A stretch of 64,000 bases of DNA from positions 248,001 to 312,000 of the forward strand of contig CAVZDP010000009.1 in NCBI GenBank assembly GCA_963774075.1, given 5' to 3'. Source of the DNA: JBBQNR01 sp963774075. GTDB lineage: Bacteria > Actinomycetota > Thermoleophilia > Solirubrobacterales > JBBDJG01. Positions 17,987-26,468 of this stretch are shown here, piece after piece. Positions within the stretch are counted from its first letter, which is position 1. Each line of letters begins with the position of its first letter. Both the position numbers and the translations under genes were made by a program. Below the pieces are notes generated by a model, which searched no databases, was not told the DNA's origin, and was given only the letters and a program-made list of their open reading frames with translations.

Positions 17987-19392
17987 TGAAGCTGCTGCCG
18001 TTCGGCCGGGGCGAGCGCATGACCTTCGAGCACTCGATGCTCCGCACCGCGACGCTCTGCCTGCTCGCGCTGGGGGCGATCATGGTCTACAGCGCGAGCT
18101 CGGGAACGACGCTGCTGGGAGAGGGCGACAGCTCCTATTACCTCAAGCGCTACGTCGGCTCGGCGCTGGCGGGACTGGTGGTGCTCGCCCTGCTGTCGCG
18201 CGCCGGGCCGGACTTCGTGAAGCGGATGACGCCGCTCGTTCTCGCGGGCGCGATCGCCGGCCTGCTGCTCGTCCTGGTGCCCGGCTTCGGGATCGAGGTC
18301 AACGGCTCGCGCCGCTGGCTCGGGGCGGGACCGATCCAGGTGCAGCCCTCCGAGGTCGCGAAGCTCGCGCTCGTCCTATACGCCGCGAGCATGATCGCGT
18401 CCGACCCGGGACGCACGCGCTCGATCGAGGGCATCAGGCCGCTGCTGCTGGTGGGTGGCGCCATGGCGGGGCTTGTCGTCGTCGAGCCCGACCTCGGGAC
18501 AGCGATCGTGATCTCGCTCACGCTCGGCGCGATGCTGGTCGTCGGCGGCGTGAGCATGCGCCAGCTCGGGCTGCTCGCCGGCGCGCTCCTGGTCGTCGTC
18601 GTGATCGCGGCGGTGATCGAGCCCTACAGGCGGGAGCGCCTGATGACGTTCCTCAATCCCTGGGCAGACACGGAGGGCGCGGGATTCCAGTCCGTGCAGG
18701 CGATGATCGCGATCGGGTCCGGAGGGCCGTTCGGCGTCGGCCTCGGCGAGAGCGTGCAGAAGCTCTTCTACCTACCCGAGGCGCACACGGACATGATCCT
18801 GGCGGTGATCGGCGAGGAGATCGGCTTCGCCGGCATGGCGGTCGTGCTCTTCCTGTACGGGATGATCGCCTATGCCGGGCTGCGTGCCGCTCGCACCGCG
18901 CGCGACCTGTACTCGAAGCTGCTCGCCGCGGGCATCACGTCCGTGATCCTGACCCAGGCGACCATCAACTTCTTCGCCGTGCTCGGGTTGCTGCCGCTGA
19001 CCGGAGTGCCCCTTCCATTCATCTCGTACGGAAACAGCAACCTGATCGTCCTGCTTGCCGCCATGGGCGTGCTGATCGGCATCGCTCAGCAGGGAGGGGC
19101 ACGGGCCGGATCCGGGCGCAGCTCGGGCGCGGCGGGCGGACGCGATCGGCACCTGCGAGTCGTCGAGGGGGGCAAGGAGCCTGATCGCTCGCGGCGCCGC
19201 AAGGCGACGGCGGCGAAGGGCAAGCCCGCTGCGACCAAGCGCAAGCGGGCGGCGAAAGGCAAGCAGGCCACGGCCAAGGGCCGGGCCCAAGCAGTTATAA
19301 GGAAGCTGAATGGCCAGGATCGTGATCGCAGCCGGCGGGACAGCCGGGCACGTGATACCGGCGCTCGCGATCGCCGACGAGCTGCGCGCTGA
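17986..19392 (+). CDS. ftsW: SEDS glycosyltransferase FtsW with long basic tail overlapping murG
   Basis: Septal peptidoglycan polymerase, partner of FtsI. ATG 17986 follows murD in TGATG context; 468 residues. The SEDS core has about ten helices. Landmarks are MVYSASSGTT, NGSRRWLGAGPIQVQPSEVAKLA, VVEPDLGTAIVI, HTDMILAVIGEEIGFAG and LPFISYGNSNLIVLLAAMGVLIG. After the last helix, about 100 residues are Lys/Arg/Ala-rich (KPAATKRKRAAKGKQ). The last 83 bases overlap the 5' end of murG in another frame, unlike the 1-4 base overlaps elsewhere in the cluster. Confidence 0.95.
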   Translation: MKLLPFGRGERMTFEHSMLRTATLCLLALGAIMVYSASSGTTLLGEGDSSYYLKRYVGSALAGLVVLALLSRAGPDFVKRMTPLVLAGAIAGLLLVLVPGFGIEVNGSRRWLGAGPIQVQPSEVAKLALVLYAASMIASDPGRTRSIEGIRPLLLVGGAMAGLVVVEPDLGTAIVISLTLGAMLVVGGVSMRQLGLLAGALLVVVVIAAVIEPYRRERLMTFLNPWADTEGAGFQSVQAMIAIGSGGPFGVGLGESVQKLFYLPEAHTDMILAVIGEEIGFAGMAVVLFLYGMIAYAGLRAARTARDLYSKLLAAGITSVILTQATINFFAVLGLLPLTGVPLPFISYGNSNLIVLLAAMGVLIGIAQQGGARAGSGRSSGAAGGRDRHLRVVEGGKEPDRSRRRKATAAKGKPAATKRKRAAKGKQATAKGRAQAVIRKLNGQDRDRSRRDSRARDTGARDRRRAAR

Positions 19393-21850
19393 GGGCGCGA
19401 ACGTCTCCTTCATCGGCACGCGCGGCCGCGCCGAGGCGGAGCTCGTGCCCGCGGCGGGATACGAGATCTCGTTCCTCTCGGTGAGCGGCCTCGACCGGCG
19501 CAACCCGCTGCGGGCGGCACTCGCGGCGGCGCGCGCCGTCGGCGCCGTGGCGGCAGCCGTGCGCCTTCTGAGGCAGCTTCACCCCGACGCGGTGCTTGCC
19601 GCGGGGGGCTACGTCGCCGGGCCGGTCGGCCTTGCGGCGGCGATCCTGCGCGTGCCGCTGGTGCTGGCCGAGGCCGACAGCCGCCTCGGGCTCGCCAACC
19701 GCTCGCTGGCCCGGTTCGCGCGCCGCGTGTGCCTGTCGTTCCCGATCGCGGGCCTCGAGAGCACGCGCTACATCGTCACCGGTCGCCCGGTGCGCCGGGA
19801 CGTCGTGGCCGGCGACCGCGCCGCGGCGCGGTCGCGGCTCGGCGTCGACGCGGATCCGCCGTGCCTGCTCGTCTTCGGCGGCAGCCTCGGCGCGCGCTCG
19901 CTGAACCATTGTGCGTTGGAGGCATTCGCCGGCGGCACGGCGGGTGACGATGGGCCCGTGGTGCTGCACGTGGCGGGCAGACGTGACCACGGCGAGCTGG
20001 CGGCGCGGCTCGAGCAGCTCGGCGGCGATCCACGTTACCGCCTCTACGAGTACCTGCCGAGCCTCGCCGATCCGCTCGCGGCCTGCGACCTCGTGCTCGC
20101 CCGCTCGGGCGGATCGGTGTTCGAGCTGGCGGCGGCCGGCCGGCCATCGATCCTCGTTCCGTATCCGCTTGCGGCGGGTGGGCACCAGACGCAGAACGCG
20201 CGCTGGATGGCGGACGCCGGCGCTGCGGTCGTCCTCGACGACTCGGCGCTCGAGCCGGCCCGCCTCGCGGAGCTCGTTCGCGGGCTGCTGGCCGACGGCG
20301 GACGGCTGGCCGCGATGTCCGAGGCTGCGCGCTCGCTCGCGCGCCCCGACGCGGCGGCCCGGGTGGCGGCAGAGCTGCTGGCGGCCGCCGGCGAACGCAC
20401 CGCAGGCGAGTCCGCGGGTGCAAGGCTCGCGGCTTCGGAGCCGTGGTCCGGGAGGCGCATTCACTTCGTCGGGATCGGCGGGGCGGGCATGAGCGGGCTC
20501 GCGCTCGTCGCGCGCGAGCTCGGGGCACAGGTGTCCGGATGCGATCGCGCGGACTCGGCCTACACGCGCATGCTTTCCGAGGCGGGCATCGAGACCGGGC
20601 TCGGGCACTCGCCCTCGCACTTGGCGGATGCGGATGAGCTCGTCGTCACTACCGCCGTTCCGCACGACAGCCCCGAGCTCGAGGCAGCGCGCGCCAGGGG
20701 GATGCCCATCGTCCATCGCGGGGAGCTGCTCGCCGAGGTCGCGGCGCTGCGAAAGGCGATCGCCGTGAGCGGCACGCACGGCAAGACGACGGTCGCGGCC
20801 ATGACGGCGCACGCGCTGCGCGGCTGCGGCCTGGATCCCGGCTATCTCATCGGCGCCGAGCTGGGTGGGGCGGGCGGCGCTCCGACAGCGAACGCGGCGT
20901 GGGGCGCCGGCGACTGGGTGGTCGTGGAAGCGGACGAATCCGACCGCTCCTTCCTGAAGCTGTCCCCCGAGATCGCGATCGTGACGAACGTGGAGCTGGA
21001 CCATCACGTCACGTACGGCTCGCTGGTCGAGCTCGAGCAGGCCTACACGGCATTCCTCGCACGCCTGCCCGAGGGCGGCGCCGCGATCGTGTGGCACCAC
21101 GACGAGCTGCGACGGCTGGTGGCGCCCGGCAGGGAAGTCGTGACCTTCGACGTCCTGAACGAGGGCGACGTCGCCGCGCCCGACCTTGCCGCGCGCTCGG
21201 TTCGCGCTACGGAGAGCGGCGTGCGGTTCGAGCTCCTACGCTCCGGCAATCCGGTCGGGGAGGTCGAGCTCCCGGTTCCCGGGCGTCACAACGTGCTGAA
21301 CGCACTCGCGGCGCTCGCAGCCTGTGAGCGCGTGAGCTGCGACCTCGAGCAGGCGGCCCGCGCGCTCGAGTCGTTCCGGGCCGCCGGCCGCCGGTTCGAG
21401 CGCAAGGGCGAGCTCGGCGGAGTGCGCGTCATCGACGACTACGCGCATCATCCGACCGAGGTGGCCGCGACGCTCGAGGCGGCGCGAGCGCTCCTGCCCG
21501 AGCGGCTGATCGCGATCTTCCAGCCGCATCTCTACTCCCGCACCCTGCATCTTCACCGCGAGCTGGGCGAGGCGCTCGCCGCCGCCGACGTCGCCGCCGT
21601 GCTCGACGTCTATCCGGCCCGCGAGCGCCCTGAGGGCAGCCTGGAGGGAGTGAGCGGCAAGCTGGTGGCGGACGCCTGCGCCGACCACGCGGGCGGGCGC
21701 CCGGTGTGGTGGCTGCCGACACTCGAGGAGGCGGAGGCGGTCATCTCGGGACAGCTTCGCGAAGGAGACGTCGTCGTCACGCTCGGAGCGGGCGACGTGG
21801 ACCAGCTCGCCGAGCGCCTGGTCGCGCGCCTGAACGGCTCGAGGTCGTGA
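19310..21850 (+). CDS. murGC: Fused MurG (lipid II synthase) - MurC (UDP-MurNAc:L-Ala ligase)
   Basis: One uninterrupted 846-residue ORF encodes two cell-wall enzymes. Residues 1 to about 365 are MurG, the GlcNAc transferase making lipid II: VIAAGGTAGHVIPALAIA, the AAGGYVAGPVGLAA loop, VFGGSLGARSLN, and the UDP-GlcNAc site ARSGGSVFELAAAGRPSILV plus HQTQNARWM. A short Ala/Arg linker precedes MurC from about residue 382: IHFVGIGGAGMSGLALVAR, P-loop GTHGKTT (488-494), VVEADESDRSFL, VTNVELDHH, DDYAHHPTEVAATL, FQPHLYSRT and DVYPARE. In most bacteria murG and murC are adjacent separate genes; here there is no stop or internal start-stop overlap. Coupling an early cytoplasmic step to the last membrane-linked step may help channel intermediates, but this is inference. 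The stop overlaps murB (GTGA). Confidence 0.95.
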   Translation: MARIVIAAGGTAGHVIPALAIADELRAEGANVSFIGTRGRAEAELVPAAGYEISFLSVSGLDRRNPLRAALAAARAVGAVAAAVRLLRQLHPDAVLAAGGYVAGPVGLAAAILRVPLVLAEADSRLGLANRSLARFARRVCLSFPIAGLESTRYIVTGRPVRRDVVAGDRAAARSRLGVDADPPCLLVFGGSLGARSLNHCALEAFAGGTAGDDGPVVLHVAGRRDHGELAARLEQLGGDPRYRLYEYLPSLADPLAACDLVLARSGGSVFELAAAGRPSILVPYPLAAGGHQTQNARWMADAGAAVVLDDSALEPARLAELVRGLLADGGRLAAMSEAARSLARPDAAARVAAELLAAAGERTAGESAGARLAASEPWSGRRIHFVGIGGAGMSGLALVARELGAQVSGCDRADSAYTRMLSEAGIETGLGHSPSHLADADELVVTTAVPHDSPELEAARARGMPIVHRGELLAEVAALRKAIAVSGTHGKTTVAAMTAHALRGCGLDPGYLIGAELGGAGGAPTANAAWGAGDWVVVEADESDRSFLKLSPEIAIVTNVELDHHVTYGSLVELEQAYTAFLARLPEGGAAIVWHHDELRRLVAPGREVVTFDVLNEGDVAAPDLAARSVRATESGVRFELLRSGNPVGEVELPVPGRHNVLNALAALAACERVSCDLEQAARALESFRAAGRRFERKGELGGVRVIDDYAHHPTEVAATLEAARALLPERLIAIFQPHLYSRTLHLHRELGEALAAADVAAVLDVYPARERPEGSLEGVSGKLVADACADHAGGRPVWWLPTLEEAEAVISGQLREGDVVVTLGAGDVDQLAERLVARLNGSRS

Positions 21851-22794
21851 CGGCCGCCACGGAGGTCCCGCCGGGCGTGAAGCGCGACTATCCGCTCGCC
21901 CGCCTGACCACCATCAGGACCGGCGGCCCGGCCGAGTACTTCGCCCGCGCCGCCGGGGCCGAGGAGCTGGAGCACCTGCTTGCCTGGGCGGCGGGGCGCG
22001 GCCTCGATGTAGGAACGATCGGGTCCGGGTCGAACCTACTGGTGTCTGACAACGGAGTTCGCGGACTGGTCATCAAGCTGGACGGAGAGCTGGCAAGGAT
22101 CGAGCACGAAGGGGATCGCCTACTTTGCGGCGGGGGAGCGCGCCTGCCTCAGGTCTCGGCGCGGGCCGCCTCGCTCGGGCTCGCGGGGGTCGAGTTCGGG
22201 GTCAACATCCCCGGGACCGTCGGCGGGGCGGTGAGGATGAACGCCAACGCCTACGGCGGCGAGCTTCAGCGCGTCCTCGAGTGGGTGGACGTCGCCACGC
22301 CGGGTGGCACCGAGCGCCGGCTCCCCGCCGCGCTCGGTTTCTCGTACCGCCGCTCGAACCTGTCCGCGGGCGAGGTCGTCTCGCGCGCGTCCTTCCAGCT
22401 CGAGCCGGGTGAGCCCGCATCCATCAAGGCGGTGCTCGCCGACATGCGCGCTCGCCGCAAGGAGGCCCAGCCGGCCGGCATCAAGACGTTCGGCTCGACT
22501 TTCAAGAATCCCGAGGACGAGCGCGCCGAGGAAAAGACGGCCGGCCAGCTCCTCGAGGCGGCGGGTTGTCGCGGCCTCGAGCGTGGCGGCGCGCGCTTCT
22601 CGCCCAAGCACGCGAACTTCATCGAGAACTTCGCCGATGCCAGCACGACCGACGTCTTGGCGCTGATGGCGGAGGGCAGGCGGCGCGTGCGCGAGCGCTT
22701 CGGGGTCTCGCTCGAGCCAGAGGTGCAGGTGATGGGGGAGCTTGCGTTGCCCGATGAGCTTCGGTGGCGCGGCGAAGGGGCGAGCGAGCGATGA
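21847..22794 (+). CDS. murB: UDP-N-acetylenolpyruvoylglucosamine reductase MurB
   Basis: FAD/NADPH-dependent reduction forming UDP-MurNAc. GTG 21847 overlaps the murC stop; 315 residues. Landmarks are LARLTTIRTGGPAEYF, GSGSNLLVSD, FGVNIPGTVGGAVRMNANAYGGE, the catalytic-type YRRSNL segment, KTFGSTFKNPE, and AGCRGLERGGARFSPKHANFIEN. It lacks the Tyr-loop insertion of type I enzymes, so it is type II-like. The stop overlaps ftsQ (ATGA). Confidence 0.96.
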   Translation: MTAATEVPPGVKRDYPLARLTTIRTGGPAEYFARAAGAEELEHLLAWAAGRGLDVGTIGSGSNLLVSDNGVRGLVIKLDGELARIEHEGDRLLCGGGARLPQVSARAASLGLAGVEFGVNIPGTVGGAVRMNANAYGGELQRVLEWVDVATPGGTERRLPAALGFSYRRSNLSAGEVVSRASFQLEPGEPASIKAVLADMRARRKEAQPAGIKTFGSTFKNPEDERAEEKTAGQLLEAAGCRGLERGGARFSPKHANFIENFADASTTDVLALMAEGRRRVRERFGVSLEPEVQVMGELALPDELRWRGEGASER

Positions 22795-23543
22795 CGCTCG
22801 TCAGGCGCGCGTGGATCGTAACCGCGGTTGCCGCACTCGCTCTCGCCGGGTGGGCCGGGTACGCATGGGCGCGCGACCTCTCGCTGCTGCGGATCCGCGA
22901 CGTCAGCGTGAGCGGAGTCGGCTACGGGCGGGAGGCCAACGCGATCCGCAGGGCGCTCGAGCAGACCGGCAAGCGCATGACGATCCTGCACGTTCGCGAG
23001 CAAGAGTTGGAGGAGGCCGTCGACTCGTTCACGGCCGTGCGCTCGTTGTCGGTCTCGACGGACTTCCCGAGCACGCTGAGGGTCGAGGTACAGGAGCACG
23101 TGCCGGCTGCCGCGCTGACCAGCCCGGGCGGCCGCCGCGTGGCCGTCTCGCGGGACGGCGTCATGCTCCGCGGGCTCGGATCGAAGGCCAAGCTGCCAAG
23201 CGTCGCCGTGAGCTCGATCCCGGGCGGGCGGGAGCTCGAGCCGAGTCGCGCCCGCGTGCTCGTTTCGGCGCTCGGAGCGGCGCCCGACGAGCTACGCCCG
23301 CTTCTGTCGCGCGCCTACGTGGAGCGTCGCGGCATCCGGGTCTCCCTGCGGGAAGGCCCGGTGGTCGAGCTCGGGCCGCCGCGCCGGCTCGCCGCGAAAT
23401 GGGCGGCCGCGGCGCGCGTGCTGGCCGACCCCGGATCCAGTGGCGCCGGCGTGATTGATGTGCGCCTCCCCGAGCGCCCCGCGGCCGTGGATGGCCCGCA
23501 GGAGGGCGAGGAACCCCTCGCGCTCGCTACGCCTCAACCTTAG
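22791..23543 (+). CDS. ftsQ: Division protein FtsQ (POTRA domain)
   Basis: Bitopic division protein linking FtsL/DivIC to the septal synthase. ATG 22791 overlaps the murB stop; 250 residues. It has a short cytoplasmic head, one membrane helix at about 9-27 (VTAVAALALAGWAGYAWA), then a POTRA domain (LLRIRDVSVSGVGYG to LRVEVQEHVPAA) and a divergent beta domain. Its stop lies inside the first copy of a 17-bp repeat that precedes ftsZ. Confidence 0.93.
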   Translation: MTLVRRAWIVTAVAALALAGWAGYAWARDLSLLRIRDVSVSGVGYGREANAIRRALEQTGKRMTILHVREQELEEAVDSFTAVRSLSVSTDFPSTLRVEVQEHVPAAALTSPGGRRVAVSRDGVMLRGLGSKAKLPSVAVSSIPGGRELEPSRARVLVSALGAAPDELRPLLSRAYVERRGIRVSLREGPVVELGPPRRLAAKWAAAARVLADPGSSGAGVIDVRLPERPAAVDGPQEGEEPLALATPQP

Positions 23544-23578
23544 GTGGAGTGTTTCCGAACTCTCAACCTCCGGTGGAG
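23533..23578. repeat. Two 17-bp imperfect-palindromic repeats upstream of ftsZ
   Basis: CTCAACCTTAGGTGGAG (23533-23549) and CTCAACCTCCGGTGGAG (23562-23578) differ at two central bases and start 29 bp apart. Each reads as an imperfect palindrome (CTCNACC / GGTNGAG arms). They lie 32-77 bp upstream of the ftsZ -35 box; the first covers the end of ftsQ. They could be a paired operator or small RNA hairpins. Confidence 0.6.
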
Positions 23579-23609
23579 GGTCTGAACGGCACCAATTCTT
23601 GTTGCGAAT

Positions 23610-23639
23610 TTGACATGCACAGGAAAGTTCGCCTAATGT
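23610..23639 (+). promoter_or_regulatory. ftsZ promoter, TTGACA-N18-TAATGT
   Basis: A perfect -35 TTGACA (23610-23615), an 18-bp spacer and -10 TAATGT (23634-23639) in the 204-bp ftsQ-ftsZ gap. Transcription would start near 23646, leaving a 5' UTR of about 100 nt. The region is locally AT-rich compared with its surroundings. A dedicated promoter for ftsZ inside a dcw cluster is common. Confidence 0.75.
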
Positions 23640-23747
23640 GCCGAAACCCAGGGCGGAAGACGGCATGTCAAAAGGCAGTGAAGCCTCGACCAGCCCTGGA
23701 GCGTTCTCGCGTGTTCACGGATAGTCCCCAAGACGAAGCCCACTGAT

Positions 23748-24821
23748 ATGGAGAGTTCCAGCTACCTGGCCGTGATCAAGGTCATCGGGATTGGCGGTGG
23801 CGGCACGAACGCCGTCAGCCGCATGATCGATGCAGGTCTCAAGGGCGTCGAGTTCATCGGGATAAACACCGACAACCAGGCGCTCCTGATGACGGACGCC
23901 GACATCAAGCTCAACATCGGCAACGAGTTGACCAAGGGTCTCGGCGCGGGCGCGAACCCGGACGTTGGGTTCGCCGCCGCGGAGGAGAGCCACGACGAGA
24001 TCAAGGAGACTCTGAAGGGCGCCGACATGGTCTTCGTGACGGCCGGCGAGGGCGGCGGCACGGGCACGGGCGGCGCGCCCGTCATCGCCGAGATCGCGCG
24101 GGACGAGGTGGGGGCGCTGACCGTGGGAGTGGTCACGCGCCCATTTGAGTTCGAGGGCGCGAAGCGAGCGGAGCAGGCCGAAGAGGGCATCCGCGCGCTG
24201 CGCGAGAAGGTGGACACGCTGATCGTGATCCCGAACGAGCGGCTGCTCTCGATGGTGGAGCGCCGCACGAGCATCCTCGACGCGTTCCGCGAGGCCGACA
24301 ACGTGCTGCGCCAGGGCGTGCAGGGGATCACGGACCTGATCACCGTGCCCGGTCTCATCAACCTCGACTTCGCCGACGTGCGGACGATCATGCGCGACGC
24401 CGGGTCGGCGCTGATGGGGATCGGTTCCGCGAGCGGTGAGAGCCGCGCCGCCGAAGCTGCCAAGGCCGCGATCTCTTCGCCGCTGCTCGAGGAGTCTGTC
24501 GAGGGAGCCACGGGAATCTTGCTCAACATCACCGGCGGCCGCGACCTCGGCCTGTTCGAGGTCAACGAAGCGGCGGAGATCGTGACGTCGGCCGCCGACA
24601 AGAACAGCAACATCATCTTCGGCTCGGTGATCGACGACGGCATGCAGGACGAGGTGCGCGTGACCGTGATCGCGACCGGCTTCGACGGCGGCCGCGGCCG
24701 CCGCTCCCCGCGTATCGGCGCCGGCGGCCGGCGCGAGGTCGTGATGGACGACCGCGTCCGCCGCGAGCTCGAGATCGGCGAGGACGAGATCGACATTCCG
24801 GAGTTCCTAAAGGAAGACTAG
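23748..24821 (+). CDS. ftsZ: Cell division GTPase FtsZ
   Basis: Tubulin-like GTPase forming the Z ring. ATG 23748; 357 residues. IGIGGGGTNAVSRM at the N-terminus, signature GGGTGTG at 102-108, T7-loop region NLDFADVRTIM, and the C-terminal conserved peptide IDIPEFLKED that normally docks SepF or FtsA. The variable linker is short (about 20 residues, Gly/Arg-rich). No good Shine-Dalgarno is seen. Downstream is gcvT, not the sepF-ylmG-divIVA group often found in Actinobacteria. Confidence 0.98.
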   Translation: MESSSYLAVIKVIGIGGGGTNAVSRMIDAGLKGVEFIGINTDNQALLMTDADIKLNIGNELTKGLGAGANPDVGFAAAEESHDEIKETLKGADMVFVTAGEGGGTGTGGAPVIAEIARDEVGALTVGVVTRPFEFEGAKRAEQAEEGIRALREKVDTLIVIPNERLLSMVERRTSILDAFREADNVLRQGVQGITDLITVPGLINLDFADVRTIMRDAGSALMGIGSASGESRAAEAAKAAISSPLLEESVEGATGILLNITGGRDLGLFEVNEAAEIVTSAADKNSNIIFGSVIDDGMQDEVRVTVIATGFDGGRGRRSPRIGAGGRREVVMDDRVRRELEIGEDEIDIPEFLKED

Positions 24822-24913
24822 GGACGGCGTAGCCGCGCAGCGGCGCAGCCGGCCCACTGGCCTTAGGGGCCGCCCCGAGGCCTCGCGACCGCGTCGGGTA
24901 GGGTCCAGCCGCG

Positions 24914-26011
24914 GTGCCAGCGACTGCCGCAGATCTCCACTACTCGCCTCTTCACGCGGCTCACCTGCGCGCAGGCGCCCGGATGGTGCCGTTCGCCGGG
25001 TGGGAGATGCCGGTCCAGTACGACGGGATACGGCAGGAGCATGTCGCGGTCCGCACGGCAGCGGGTCTGTTCGACGTCTCGCACATGGGGCAGATCGAGA
25101 CCCGCGGACCGCGCGCGGAGGAGTTCCTTCGCCACCTCCTGACGAACGACATCGCGAAGGTGGAGGCCGGCGGAGCGCAGTACTCGCTTCTCTGCCGCGA
25201 GGACGGCGGGGTCCTGGACGACCTCTTCACCTACCGCTTCCCGGGCGACCAGCACTTCCTGTCGGTCGTCAACGCGGCGAACTCTCAGACGGACTTCGCT
25301 TGGTTCGAGCGCCAGGCGGCCGGCTGGGAGGGCGTGAGCGTCACCGACCGCTCGCCGGACTACGCGATGCTCGCGCTCCAGGGCCCGGATGCGCTTGCGC
25401 TGCTGGCGCCGCTGACGAAGCCCGCAGATCCGCCACCGCGCTTTCGCTTCAAGGAGGCAACCGTGGCCGGAGCCGACGTCCTCGTCTGCCGCACCGGCTA
25501 CACGGGCGAGGACGGCGTCGAGCTGCTGGCCTCTCCGAGCGACGCCGAGAGGATCTGGGAGTCCCTGCTGTCCGCAGGAGCGAAGCCCGCCGGCCTCGGC
25601 GCCCGTGACACCCTGAGGCTCGAGGTCTGCTATCCGCTCTACGGCAACGATCTGTCGACCGAGCGCACGCCGATCGAGGCCGGACTCGGCTGGGCGTGCG
25701 TTCTCGACAAGGACTTCGTCGGCGTCGAACGCCTGCGAGAGCAGGCGAAGCAGGGCGCGGCCGAGCGGCTGGCCCCGTTCGTCTTCACCGGACCCGGGAT
25801 CCCGCGTCCGGGATGTGCGGTCCTGCACGCGGGCGAGCGAGCAGGCGTCGTCACCAGCGGTACTCTGTCGCCCTGTTTGGAGGTCGGAATCGGCATGGCG
25901 TACGTGCGGAGCGACCTGGCGGCTCCCGGCACGGAGATCCAGGTCGACGTTCGCGGCAAGACGAGGCAGGCGCGCGTCGAGTCGAAACCCCTTTACTCGA
26001 AGGAGGGCTGA
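24914..26011 (+). CDS. gcvT: Glycine cleavage system T protein (aminomethyltransferase)
   Basis: Transfers the aminomethyl carbon from lipoyl-H protein to tetrahydrofolate, releasing ammonia. The 365-residue product starts at GTG 24914. Landmarks are MVPFAGWEMPVQYDGI, FDVSHMGQI, LLTNDIAKVEAGGAQYSLLC, CRTGYTGEDGVELL, GLGARDTLRLEVCYPLYGNDL, and TSGTLSPCLEVGIGMAYV. It is the first gene of gcvT-gcvH-gcvPA-gcvPB. The 92-bp gap after ftsZ is too short for a tandem glycine riboswitch. Confidence 0.96.
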   Translation: MPATAADLHYSPLHAAHLRAGARMVPFAGWEMPVQYDGIRQEHVAVRTAAGLFDVSHMGQIETRGPRAEEFLRHLLTNDIAKVEAGGAQYSLLCREDGGVLDDLFTYRFPGDQHFLSVVNAANSQTDFAWFERQAAGWEGVSVTDRSPDYAMLALQGPDALALLAPLTKPADPPPRFRFKEATVAGADVLVCRTGYTGEDGVELLASPSDAERIWESLLSAGAKPAGLGARDTLRLEVCYPLYGNDLSTERTPIEAGLGWACVLDKDFVGVERLREQAKQGAAERLAPFVFTGPGIPRPGCAVLHAGERAGVVTSGTLSPCLEVGIGMAYVRSDLAAPGTEIQVDVRGKTRQARVESKPLYSKEG

Positions 26012-26012
26012 G

Positions 26013-26417
26013 TTGGCAGAACCTGCGCTACCCGAGACCTATCCCGAAGACCTTCTGTACCACCCGGAGCACGACTGGGCTCGCATCAGCGACGGAGAGG
26101 CTGTCTTCGGAATCACCTGGTATGCACAGGACGCGCTCGGCGAGGTCGTCTTCTTCGACCCTCCAGGGATCGGCTCCACGGTTGGCGCGAACGAGTCGTA
26201 CGCAGAGATCGAGTCCGTGAAGGCCGTCTCGGACGTCTACGCGCCGCTCTCGGGCGAGGTGCTCGAGGTGAACGAGGCGGTCTCCGAGACGCCGGAGCTG
26301 ATCAACGAGGACCCCTATGGCGCGGGCTGGCTAGTGAAGGTCAAGCTGACCGATCCATCCGAGGTCGAGCAGCTGATGGACGCGCCGGCCTACAAGGCTT
26401 CGCTCGAGAAGGAATAA
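26013..26417 (+). CDS. gcvH: Glycine cleavage system H protein
   Basis: Lipoylated carrier shuttling the aminomethyl group between P, T and L proteins. The start is TTG 26013, chosen because AGGAGG (26001-26006) sits six bases upstream, inside the end of gcvT; 134 residues. HPEHDWARISDG is at the N-terminus; the lipoylation site is K70 in IESVKAVSDVYAP, then GWLVKVKL near the end. Length is typical. Confidence 0.96.
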   Translation: MAEPALPETYPEDLLYHPEHDWARISDGEAVFGITWYAQDALGEVVFFDPPGIGSTVGANESYAEIESVKAVSDVYAPLSGEVLEVNEAVSETPELINEDPYGAGWLVKVKLTDPSEVEQLMDAPAYKASLEKE

Positions 26418-26468
26418 CGGCGAGGGCGCGAGTCGCCCCTCCACGCTTGCGATCATTCAACTGACGCA

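Noticed and set aside
24822..24913. Glycine riboswitch in front of gcvT
   Set aside because: Only 92 bases are available and no conserved glycine aptamer core was recognised; the gap holds short GC hairpins without a U-run.
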